From NCBI GenBank assembly GCA_030015575.1, contig JASDDO010000016.1, positions 180,480,815 to 180,544,814 of the forward strand: a stretch of DNA of 64,000 nucleotides. The letters run 5' to 3'. This DNA is from Agapanthus africanus (taxonomy: Eukaryota; Streptophyta; Magnoliopsida; Asparagales; Amaryllidaceae). Of the stretch, positions 34,502 to 44,230 are shown piece after piece (the first letter of the stretch is position 1; each line of letters starts with the position of its first letter). Below the pieces are notes generated by a model. It saw nothing but the letters and a program-made list of their open reading frames with translations, ran no database searches and was not told the DNA's origin. Made by a program: the position numbers and the translations under genes.

Positions 34502-36187
34502 ATAAAGAAGGATATAATTTTGTATTGTTGGATAATGTTTTGAACATTTCCTAAATCAAGAGTTGATCGGTTCATGCACGTTATCTAAAAGCATTAACGT
34601 TCTAAATCAAAATACAGTTCTTAGTATACAGAATACACACAAGAGGAAGAGTTCAGAGATGAACAAATCCTTTTTGAGGTATTGTAGACTAGGTCATATC
34701 AATGCGACCCGACTAGCTCAAGTTATATTAAGATGCATATTTAAATCAGTTTGAATTTACATCTTGTGAAACTTGCCAGTCATGTCACAGAGATAAGATG
34801 ACCATAGCTCCGTTTACTGGAAACAGAGAAAGAGTTAGTGAACTCTTGGGATGATACATGTTGATGTATGAAGGTTCCCTGTCTACACATGCCAAGACCG
34901 GTTCTTTGTACTTCATTACATTCTCTGATGATCTCTCAAGATTCAGACATATGTTCCTGTTGAAACACAAGTCCGAAGCTTTTGAGATATTCACAGAATA
35001 TAAATTAGAAGTAGAGAACCAAAAATGGGTATAAGTATTATGTCCTTTGATGTGATCGAGGAGGAGAATACTTGAGCACGGAATTTCTGGATTATTCTAA
35101 AGGAGAATGAGATTCTCTCTCAGCATTACTCCTCCGTATACACCACAGCACGTCGGTGTATCGGGGCGGGGCTATTACACCCTATATGATATGGTCTGCT
35201 CTATGATGAGTACTACTGAGTTTCCTATTTCCTTTTAGAGAGTTATGCACTTATGAAGTTGCATACCTATTGAATAAGGTTCCGATCAAATCAGAAACCT
35301 ACCATTTCATATGAGATATGGAAAGGGAAGAGCCCATCTCTTAAGTCAGTTAAGATTTGGGGTTGTCTAGCCTATGTCTAAAAGCATAATCCGGACAAGC
35401 TCGAGGCTAAGTCAGTTCTGCAGAAGTTTGTTGGATATCCCAGGCATACGCAAGGGAATATCTTCTACCTAACCGAGGAACAAAAATGTTTTGTTTCTCA
35501 GCATGCCACCTTTGTGAAAGGGAATTTCTTATGAAGAAATTAGTGGACATGAGGTAGAACTAGAAGGAGTCCAGCTATACAAACTACAGCTGATGATTTG
35601 GTAGAACCGAAGGATTCAATAGTTTCCAACGAACCTCAGCCTCTCCGCCGATCTAGTAGGGTTCCTCACCCACCTGAGAGATACTTCTGTTTCTCTATGA
35701 CAGTGGGAGCGAGGATTGCATCATGAGATGATGACCCAACTAGTTTCGAGCTGGCCATCAAGAGTGGGACTCTGTAAGAATGGCTGGATGTTTATCGATC
35801 TGAGATGGAATCCTTTTACACCAACAAAGTATGGACTTTGGTTGCTTTATCTGAAGGGTTAAATCCCCATCAGGAGCAAGTATATCTTGAGTAGATTACT
35901 TGGTGTACATGGAAAGGTTGAGACTTTCAAAGCTAGACTTGTTAAAGGTTTGCATCATTGACCAGGTATGGATTGTGATGAAACCTTTTCTAAGTACCTA
36001 TTCTTAAGTCCATCCAGATCCTACTTGCCACGGCTACATACCATGACTACGATATCTGGCGGTTGGGTGTCATGACTGCTTTTCTAAATAATGATTTAGA
36101 AGAGAGAATCTATAAGTACACAGTCAGAGGGCTTCGTAGACAGTGGGAGCAGTGGAAATGTGTGCAAGATGTTTTATGTGATAAAGC
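34502..36187 (+). pseudogene. Copia-C pol, first part (integrase and RT N-terminal half)
   Basis: Decayed copia pol, similar in its lesions to copia-B. Fragments: VLNQNTVLSIQNTHKRKSSE followed by RYCRLGHINAT (zinc-finger His changed to Tyr, about 34680); CQSCHRDKM; the core with FITFSDDLSRF (out of frame, about 34910); the tail near 35350; the linker near 35650; the MESFYTNKVWTL region at 35810; and RT up to GGVMTAFLNNDLEER (about 36070-36110). It stops at 36187 (ATAAAGC), where copia-D inserted, and resumes at 46262. Many stops and frameshifts. Confidence 0.85.
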
Positions 36188-38227
36188 TGTTAGTGTATAT
36201 GCCCTAGAGGCCATTACTGTATCATACTAGTATGTATATTACTTGATGGAAGCTTGGGATATTCACAGTTGTATATACAATCTTGCTCGAAATGGCAGTT
36301 TGCTACCTGGTTTGTCTCTGCTTTAATGTGTACATGTGTTTCTTTTATTATATCACCTATACGCATTAGTGGAGCCCTTAGGATCTTTGCTTAATTACCA
36401 GCGTTGTGATGGCAGTCACGCTGGTGGGGGCTGGGTAATCCATAAGCACATCCTTATACAGGTCCCTAGTCGCAGGACTATCGAGACAGGGCATCGATAC
36501 TCCGGAGTAGACTAGCGTATGCGCTTCTTATCCCAGCACGGGAGACGGTCTGTCCCACAGCCGTCAGTACGTCGTACTTGAGATAGCATACGGATGCTCG
36601 TTAGGTTACGAGTACACTGGATAGGACTCGTCGGGAACTGTTGGTTGGTATTATACCTATCGTCAGTTATCAGTTCCCAGGTGACATGAGTACAGCTTAG
36701 TCCGCTGACTTGACACTGTCACTTCGCCTCGAGTGTGTTCCCACTGTACTTTGATTACTACCCTACCACGACTCAAAGGAGTCGTGCAAACAGGTAGTAG
36801 TTGGGTGCAGTCCCGAAGCACTTGGAGGCAGTGACGGTTAGACAGGATTCGTCTCTCCCGGTATTGGGGGTTGACATCGCGTTATGTCTAGGAGAGCCAT
36901 TACACAAGTAGTCCCTAGCCAGGGCAAGCGAGATATACTGGTAGGTTTCCAGTGTTATCTCAGGGTGTTCTGGGCTACACTCCGACACAACTTGTACCGC
37001 TATTAGGGGACTGACGTTTACCGCCCCTCTAGGCCCGCCATGCGATGTATCAGACGAACAGACCGGACTGTATGGAGACTGTCACATTCAGGCTCAGTAG
37101 GAGTTCAGATGGGTTCGCCTCGTCTGTCTTCTTATCGGCATTTACCTGGGAACCGTTACGTACAGCTAGTGCCGCTTACGGTCTGTGGTTAAACCCACTG
37201 CCAGCGTAGTGTCGAGTCTTTAGAGTCCCACACAGAGAGTTATTCGCCTTTAGGCAAAATGAGTAGAGGTCGCATGGTTTTGCGACAGGGTTCGTTCACA
37301 TCCGCGCACTTGTGCACGTTTGCTGTCCGGACAGCTTATACTAGCGGGCTTTGGTTTAAGCCGGATCCTAGTATATGATTTGGGATTGGTTTTATCTTAT
37401 TGTATTCGTGTTCCTCGGATCACGAATACGGGTGCGTATGCACAGTTGACTGAGACAGAGGGAGAGGACTTTGATTAGGGTTGATGACCATTGTCATTTT
37501 CTTAACCCTAATGCTTATGTGTGTATTATGATTAATTGATATTAGTTAAATATAATTGTGCATGGTTAGGGTTGTTGACCATTTGACTATCTTGACTTGT
37601 TGACCTAGGTTGACATGTTGACCATCATCATTCCATATGAAAGATGCTCTTTGATCCTTCCAATTTGCATTTAATGTGAAATGATAATGGTCAAGTCTTG
37701 ATTAACCATGACAATTATCTTAGCTAATTATCTAATTTACATAATTCACACATATATGTGAGAATGGTTCATTACTCTTTTCATTCTATCATATAAATTC
37801 TCTCTCCTCCTCTTCCTCTCTTTAGCTCTCCCCTCTCATGAGTTGAGAAACACTTGAACTTGAGATAAACCATTCTAAGATACTCTTTACTCTCTTCTAA
37901 GGTTCTAAGATTAGCACTTCTAGCATCTTAGTTACTTCTAGCTTGAAGTTGAAGCCAAAGGTTGAGGCTCTCGGGTGGATCCTTCTTCGACTAGAGAAGG
38001 CGACGAGAAGATCACATCTTTCACTCCAAAGGAGCAAGGAGAGAAGGACATAAAGCTCTCGGTATAACCTTTCTTCCATGTAGCTAAAACTAGTTAGCTT
38101 TGTAGTTAGTTTTTGTTTAGCAAAGATCCTCCTTTTGATAGTCCATGTTGCCTAGTTCGATAAAAATCCGTTTTTTATACCGTTTCCGCCTCCCCGCAAG
38201 CACCGGGGTGGGCAACGTGGACTTACA
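36188..38227 (+). repeat. Copia-D 5' LTR
   Basis: Starts TGTTAGTGTATATGCCCTAG and ends GTGGACTTACA, 2040 bp. It is related to but clearly different from the A/B/C/G LTRs: the shared blocks are CCCTAGAGGCCATTAC, TATCGAGACAGGGCATCGATA and CTCTCCCGGTATTGGGGG. Its hairpin at about 37332-37374 reads CGGGCTT/AAGCCGG in the place of CCGGTTATAT/ATATAACCGG in the other family members. Confidence 0.95.
37792..37799 (+). promoter_or_regulatory. Possible TATA box of the copia-D 5' LTR
   Basis: TATAAATT is followed at once by a CT-rich stretch (CTCTCTCCTCCTCTTCC), a common plant start-region layout. The 3' LTR has TATAGATT at 45833-45840, a likely decay. The call comes from sequence pattern only; the start site and R region are unknown. 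Confidence 0.35.
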
Positions 38228-38228
38228 G

Positions 38229-38240
38229 TGGTATCAGAGC
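38229..38240 (+). other. Copia-D primer-binding site
   Basis: TGGTATCAGAGC, perfect match to the initiator-Met tRNA complement, one base after the LTR end. Confidence 0.95.
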
Positions 38241-40297
38241 CTAACTAAACATAAACTAGCTAGTTAGTAAAGTGTATAGAAGTTCGATCGGTAAAAATCG
38301 CAAAACTTTTTTCCAAAAACCCTAGTTTCTGCCGATTTTTAAATCTTCTTTAAAAATAATAAATCACCTTAAAAATCGGCTCAGGGTTTTTACAGTACAC
38401 CCAAGAAAAACGAACCAGCGAACCGACCAACTCACCGCGGTTCCGCGGCAGAAGCTTGCTTCTGACGCGGATCCGGGGCCGAGTTGACTCGGCCGCGACT
38501 CGTTTCTCTTGCAGTGTTCTTATTTTATGGTTTTGGGATTTTTAAGATATTTTATTTCTTCCCAGATTTTCCAGAATAGAAATTTGTATTTGGGGTAGCT
38601 ATAAATCCGTATTTTTGATCGAACTTCCCTATACTTTGACTATTGGGTTATATCTGTGATGTTTATATGTATTTAACGTCTGCTAATCGTTATACATCGA
38701 TTAGTGGGGGTTATACATATCTGTGATCTGTAATGCTTATTGGTTTGTGTATATGAACTCGGTGGATTGTCACGGATGAATACCCGGGGTGGATGTGAGA
38801 TGAGAGTTTTTTTTTCTTTCATTCATGTAATATGTAAATTGTTGTAATATTATTTGTTTGGCCGCACAACCGGGTCGGGGTTGTAGCCGTCATTGTATAA
38901 TTTCTTTTTACTGTTTTTGCTCCTAAGATAGACCCATGGTGGGGTGCACAAACTACTGGGTATCTCAAAGTGCCGAGTGGCCTACTCACGTCGTTGAGGG
39001 AGGTTGCTTCGCTTCGGATACTTGGCGGGTAGTTTACCGCACCCGTAGGGGTCTTGGGTGGGGTATTGGCTATTCATCGCGACCGTGTAATCCGCTTTTC
39101 GTTGCAGGCTCGAACGAATCGCGGATTCCTAGTATATCCAAAGTGTTCATCTGTGATCTGGATTGACTATCATTACTATATATCTATATTATGATAACTA
39201 TTTAGGTGTTGCTTATGTTTTGCATCCGCGCTAGTCCAGCCCCCGCTCTGTCATTAGTTAAGAACCTAACGGGTGATGACGGGGCCCCGTGGCGAATGCG
39301 GATGGCATAAGCGTACTCCATATTTTGGTTGTTTTCTGCAATGGTAGGGTTAAAAGATGGGACGCATTAAGATTAATGCAAGAAAACAAACCAAGTAAAA
39401 GTCGATTGGAACACTTTGAAAACCACTCGGTTCTTTTAAAAACTAAACTTTTAAATGCGGAGCTTGAACCACTCCTTTTAAAAGCCATCTCGTTCCATCG
39501 ATTATATCAAGTTCACTACGTTCACGGTTTCGCCAAAACCATTCGTAGCACTCCATCATTTCAGTTAAATATTCGGTAGTATTCAAGCTATGTATTTTGA
39601 CCTCACGCCAAGGCATAGTGATTGGTAGCTGCCGGATATTTATCTGTTGCATAGATAGAATGCGTTGGTTTGAACAGTCGTACTGCCATTTTGGCCTACG
39701 TCAAGGGTAGGTACGGGTGGGTTCAAATTAACCTGGATAATGATGGGAAGAACTTGACATGTGACTTATGACATTTTGACCTCACGCCAAGGTCATAAAA
39801 GCATGGGGCAAAAATCCACATCGGGAGTTTCATAAGTACTGAAACTTGCTAGCGCTGCATACCATTTGGAGTGTGATGATTCTGGTAGGATTCCTTCGAT
39901 TTTATCACGCGATGATATTTGAATCCCGATCCTACTGTGAGTATATGCTACTCCTCGGGAAATCTCTCACTTAACGATCAATGCTATAAACCTAGTAGGT
40001 GTCTAGAAAGGTGTTAGCGAGGCTACGCCCACAGGGAAAAGAGGTTACTTAATTAAGGAACTTCACGAAAGCGTTGGAAAACCTCCCTCGAAGTACCGAC
40101 ACTGGCCGGGCTGAACGGTTAAGCAAGTATTGTACGGTGAGTTTGATCCCGACTAATTCTTCCTTTATGGTTTGAGGAGGGATTCGAGAGACAGTGGGAG
40201 CCATCCTGTTTAGAAAAACTAAAAACCACTCTAAACTTGCAAGAGAATCATGCTAAAGTGTTTCTTTTCTCTCTCCTAATTGCAGCGACCATTCAAC
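38241..40297 (+). other. Copia-D 5' leader (2.06 kb), structured
   Basis: Between PBS and gag, without coding content. In order: palindrome CCGCGGTTCCGCGG at 38435-38448 and hairpin GGCCGAGTTGACTCGGCC at 38477-38494; two-tier hairpin 38665-38720; long stem 39211-39312 (GCTTATG/CATAAGC then CATCCGC/GCGGATG); three hairpins at 39588-39618, 39679-39715 and 39766-39798; outer stem GAGGTT/AACCTC at 40041-40085; and a pyrimidine tract ending AATTGCAG at about 40285. The ~880-bp insertion of copies C and G is absent. Confidence 0.85.
39588..39798 (+). promoter_or_regulatory. Triple stem-loop array in the copia-D leader
   Basis: Three hairpins about 90 nt apart share the core TTGAC-loop-GTCAA or its variants. 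The flanks pair: CTATG/CATAG (39588-39618), CGTAC/GTACG (39679-39715) and TTATGAC/GTCATAA (39766-39798). The equivalent hairpins in copia-C (33393-33601) use CTACG/CGTAG, GTACGGCC/GGGTCGTGC and CTATG/CATAG. Arms therefore change in pairs. Function is unknown; an RNA role in packaging or translation is inferred. Confidence 0.65.
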
Positions 40298-42457
40298 ATG
40301 ACCGGACTTAACTTATTACTGGATAAAAACATACTGACAGGCCCAAACTACAAAGATTGGCTCAGGAATGTCAAGATGGAAATCACTTACGACAAGTTGG
40401 GGTATGTCCTTACCACCAAAGCTCCCCCTGTCCCAGGTCCCACCTCCAGCGTCGATTGCACGAAGGCCAAATGCCTCGTGCTTGCCTCTATGGACAACAA
40501 ACATCAGAGGAGGCACGAGAATATGGACCTAGAATCCATATTTCTTCATACAAAAGAACTGTATGGAGAGCAGTCTCGTATCGCCAGATATGAAGTGTCG
40601 AAGAAGCTATTTTCGGCAAGATTGGCCGTCGGATCATCGGTAGCGGAACACGTGCTTAAGATGATTGGCTACATAGAGGAGCTCGCGGACCTTGGGACCA
40701 CGTTGGAGAATGAACTCTATACTGACTTGATTCTCCAGTCCCTTCCTTCCACTTACGCCCAGTTTGTCCTAAACTTCAACATGCAAGGAAAGGAGGTTGA
40801 ACTTTCCGAACTTCTAAACATGTTGGGGAGTGCTGAGGGCACCCTACAGAAAGGTAGGGAGACATCCACTTTGTTTGTAGGAGGATCTTCCTCTTCTAGG
40901 TCCAGGGCGAAAGCCAAGGGAAAGAAGAAGAAATCCCCCGCCAAACAAAGGGGCGGTGTCAGTAAAGTGGATACGAAGGGAAAGGGAAAGGCAACAAAGG
41001 TAGCGGGAAAGCTGATGGGAAAGGAAGAATGCTTCTACTGTCACAAAAGTGGACACTGGAAACAGGATTGCAAGGCATGGAAAGCCAGAACCCAGGATCT
41101 GAAGCGAGTTGCGGCTTCAGCTTCAGGTGTGTATGTTATTGAAAACTGTCTATCAATAAACTCTACTTCCTGGGTATTGGATACCGGATCAGGATCTCAT
41201 ATCTGTAATTCTTTGCAGGCGTTGAGAAAGCGTAGGGTTTTGAAGGCAGGTGATATGACCCTCAGAGTTGCAAACGGAGCTAGCATAGATGCTGAGGCCG
41301 TGGGGGACTATCACCTGGGATTGTCAGATGGACACTTTTTGGTTTTGCGTAGTTGTTATTTTGTACCAAATGCAACTTGTACTATCATTTCTGTATCTTT
41401 ATTGTCTAAAGAAGGTTATGAATTTGCATTTGTAAGTAATGTTGTGAACATTCACCTTAATCAAGTTTTGATTGGGTCAGGTACATTAAACAACGGTATA
41501 TATGTATTAAACCAACCACAGATTTTCAATGTCCAGAATGCACACAAAAGAATGTCTCCTGAAATCAATCAGGCTTTCTTATGGCATTGTAGACTCGGTC
41601 ACATTAATGAGAGAAGGTTGGCGAAGTTACATACAGAAGGATATTTGGATCCGTTCGAATATCAATCGTATGCAACTTGTCAATCCTGTCTCAAAGGGAA
41701 GATGAAAAAAACTCCGTTCACTGGACACGGAGTAAGAGCGAGCGAGCTCTTAGGGCTCGTACATAGCGACGTGTGCGGTCCAATGTCTACACATGCGCGA
41801 AGCGGTTATTCTTACTTCATTACTTTTACGGATGATTTTCCAAGGTTCGGACATGTCTTCTTAATAAAGCATAAATCTGAAGCCTTTGAAAGGTTCCAGG
41901 AATACAAGAATGAAGTAGAAAAACAAATAGGCAAAAGTATCAAGACACTAAGATCTGATCGAGGTGGTGAATACTTGAGTGCCGAGTTCCTGGATTACCT
42001 AAAAGAGAATAGAATTCTCTCTCAGCTTACTCCTCCATACACTCCGCAACATAACGGTGTATCGGAGAGACGGAACCGAACCTTATTGGATATGGTACGG
42101 TCCATGGTGAGTAACGCTGAGTTGCCGCGATCATTCTGGGGATATGCGCTAGAATCAGCCGCATACCTTTTGAACCGAGTTCCCACTAAGACTGTGCCTA
42201 CCACACCATATGAGTTATGGAGTGGGAAGAAACCCTATCTTCAATACCTGAAGATTTGGGGATGTCCAGCTTTTGTCAAAAAGCAGCATGCGGACAAACT
42301 CGAGGCACGCTCAGTACTGTGTAAGTTTGTGGGATACCCAAAGAACTCCAGTGGGTATCTTTTCTATTACGCAGAGAACAAAAGGTCCTTGTTTCTCGTA
42401 ATGCCCACTTTCTGGAACATCAGTTCTTGGAAAAGGAAATTAGTGGGAGCGCAATAG
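40298..42457 (+). CDS. Copia-D gag-protease-integrase polyprotein (719 codons, frameshifted at the end)
   Basis: ATG 40298 (MTGLNLLLDKNILTGPNY) is preferred over the in-frame TTG at 40280 because the family starts this way. Domains by residue: gag/UBN2-type capsid about 10-210; a Lys/Arg-rich spacer about 195-240; zinc knuckle CFYCHKSGHWKQDC 245-258; aspartic protease DTGSGSHIC from 295; integrase zinc finger WHCRLGH...CQSCLKGK from 429; catalytic D491 (HSDVCG), D554 (RSDRGGEY) and E590 (GVSERRN), with the usual 35-residue D-E spacing; and GAG-pol tail WGCPAFVKKQ near 660. All catalytic residues are intact. A one-base insertion near 42388 throws the last ~20 codons out of frame. The correct frame continues at 42390-42666. 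Products would form the virus-like particle, cut the polyprotein and insert the cDNA. Confidence 0.93.
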   Translation: MTGLNLLLDKNILTGPNYKDWLRNVKMEITYDKLGYVLTTKAPPVPGPTSSVDCTKAKCLVLASMDNKHQRRHENMDLESIFLHTKELYGEQSRIARYEVSKKLFSARLAVGSSVAEHVLKMIGYIEELADLGTTLENELYTDLILQSLPSTYAQFVLNFNMQGKEVELSELLNMLGSAEGTLQKGRETSTLFVGGSSSSRSRAKAKGKKKKSPAKQRGGVSKVDTKGKGKATKVAGKLMGKEECFYCHKSGHWKQDCKAWKARTQDLKRVAASASGVYVIENCLSINSTSWVLDTGSGSHICNSLQALRKRRVLKAGDMTLRVANGASIDAEAVGDYHLGLSDGHFLVLRSCYFVPNATCTIISVSLLSKEGYEFAFVSNVVNIHLNQVLIGSGTLNNGIYVLNQPQIFNVQNAHKRMSPEINQAFLWHCRLGHINERRLAKLHTEGYLDPFEYQSYATCQSCLKGKMKKTPFTGHGVRASELLGLVHSDVCGPMSTHARSGYSYFITFTDDFPRFGHVFLIKHKSEAFERFQEYKNEVEKQIGKSIKTLRSDRGGEYLSAEFLDYLKENRILSQLTPPYTPQHNGVSERRNRTLLDMVRSMVSNAELPRSFWGYALESAAYLLNRVPTKTVPTTPYELWSGKKPYLQYLKIWGCPAFVKKQHADKLEARSVLCKFVGYPKNSSGYLFYYAENKRSLFLVMPTFWNISSWKRKLVGAQ

Positions 42458-43392
42458 AACTGGAAGAAATTCCAGAACCACGAGCTATTACTGAAAGCTT
42501 AGTAGAACCAGAGGGTTCGAAAGATCAGGACATTCCCACGCCACTCCGCAGGAGTAGTAGGCAGTCTCATCCGCCCGAGAGATACTACAGTTTTCTCATA
42601 GACGGGGATAGAGAAGATTGCATCATTGATAGTGATGAGCCGACTAGCTTCCAGCAAGCCATTTAGAGCATTGACTCGGTAAAATGGCTGGATGCAATGC
42701 GGACCGAAATGGAGTCCATCTACACCAACAAAGTATGGACGTTGGACATTGCTCCAGATGGGGTAAAACCCGTAGGATGCAAGTGGATCTTTAAAAGGAA
42801 GATTGGTGTAGATGGACAGGTTGAGACCTATAAAGCTAGACTGGTTGCAAAGGGTTTTCGTCAGCGACCTGGTTTGGACTATGACGAAACCTTTTCTCCA
42901 GTAGCTATGCTGAAATCCATTCGGATCCTTCTTGCCATTGCTGCCTTCCACGATTATGAGATTTGGCAGATGGACGTAAAGACCGCTTTTCTAAATGGAA
43001 ATTTAGAGGAGTGTGTCTATATGGACCAGCCAGAAGGTTTCATTCAGAGTGGGAGCAGCGGAAAGGTGTGCAAGTTGCTTAAGTCTATTTATGGACTAAA
43101 GCAGGCATCGCGAAGTTGGAACATCTGTTTTGATAAGACGGTCAAGGAATTTGGCTTTATCAAAAATCCAGATGAACCATGCATCTATTGTATATTTATA
43201 GCGAGAACTGTAGTATTCCTCGTTTTATACGTGGATGACATTCTCTTAATAGGAAATGACATTCCAATGCTACAATCTGTCAAAGGGTTCTTGTCACACA
43301 GGTTCTCCATGAAAGACCTGGGTGATGCCTCATACATTCTGGGGATCCGGATCTACCGTGACAGATCCAAGAGGATATTAGGACTTTCGTAG
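42390..43392 (+). pseudogene. Copia-D integrase tail and reverse transcriptase
   Basis: This resumes the polyprotein in the +1-shifted frame: SRNAHFLEHQFLEKEISGS, the linker LRRSSRQSHPPERYYSFLIDG, then TAG at 42664-42666 after SFQQAI. RT follows in the same frame: SVKWLDAMRTEMESIYTNKVW, YKARLVAKGFRQRPGLDYDETF, MDVKTAFLNGNLEECVYMDQPEGF, SIYGLKQASRSWNICFD and catalytic YVDDILLIGND (about 43228). A second stop, TAG 43390-43392, interrupts LGLS-SRYIDTILKRF. Apart from these two nonsense changes (each one transition from a Gln or similar codon) RT motifs are complete. Confidence 0.92.
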
Positions 43393-44216
43393 TCTAGGTA
43401 CATCGATACCATACTGAAAAGATTCAGTATGGAAGATTCCAAGCACGGTAATCTACCGGCTTGTCACGGGATCACCCTCTCCAAAGAGATGTCTCCCAAA
43501 ACTGATTTGGAGAGAGGGATCGCATGTCTATTATACCCTACGCTTCTGCGGTAGGCTCTATAATGTATGCGATGTTGTGTACCAGACCAGATGCGGCTTA
43601 TGCACTGAGTGTGGTAAGCAGGTATCAGTCAAACCCTGGGGAGAAACACTGGATAGCGGTAAAGAACATTCTCAAGTAGCTGAGAAGGACTAAGGAGATG
43701 TTCTTGGTGTATGGCGGAAAAGACCACCAGATTGAGGCCTTTGCTGACTCCAGCTTCCAGAGTGACAAGGATGATTCCAAGTCCATGTCGGGTTTTGTCT
43801 TTACCCTCAATGAAGGGGCGGTGTGTTGGAAGAGTTCCAAACAGGAAACCGTTGCTGACTCGACTATGGAAGCGGAATACATCGCTGCATCTGATGCCGT
43901 AAAAGAAGCTGTCTGGATGAGGAAGTTCTTGAAAGAACTTCAGGTGGTTCCGTCCATTGTTGATCCAATACCTCTGTATTGCGACAACAACGGGGCTATA
44001 GCTTTAGCGAAGGAACCCAGGTCCCATCAGAAATCCAGACACATCTTGAGGCGGTATCACCTGATCAGGGAGATCGTGGATCGCCAGGAGATCGAGGTTC
44101 GGAGGGTTGCTTCAGAAGATAACACTGCAGATCCATTCACGAAGGCCTTACCCCAGACTCATTTCGAGCGGCTGATCGAGATGATAGGTCTTCGATACGC
44201 CAGTACATGGCCTTAG
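43393..44216 (+). pseudogene. Copia-D RT C-terminal part and RNase H
   Basis: After the stop at 43390 the frame reads SRYIDTILKRFSMEDSKHGN...LSKEMSPKTDLER. A frameshift near 43525 leads into IPYASAVGSIMYAMLCTRPDAAYALS in another frame, then TAG at 43677-43679. RNase H is open from 43698 to 44216 with FADSSFQSDKD, TMEAEYIAASDA, LYCDNNGAIALAK and HILRRYHLIREIVDR. The final codons DNTADPFTKALPQTHFERLIEM are typical of the family C terminus. The stop at 44214-44216 is followed by the polypurine tract. Confidence 0.92.
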
Positions 44217-44217
44217 T

Positions 44218-44230
44218 GCAAGTGGGAGAT
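44218..44230 (+). other. Copia-D polypurine tract
   Basis: GCAAGTGGGAGAT lies immediately before the 3' LTR. The same tract precedes the 3' LTRs of copies B (26208-26220) and C (47047-47059); copy A has AAGTGGGATA. It is the expected primer for plus-strand DNA synthesis. Confidence 0.85.
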
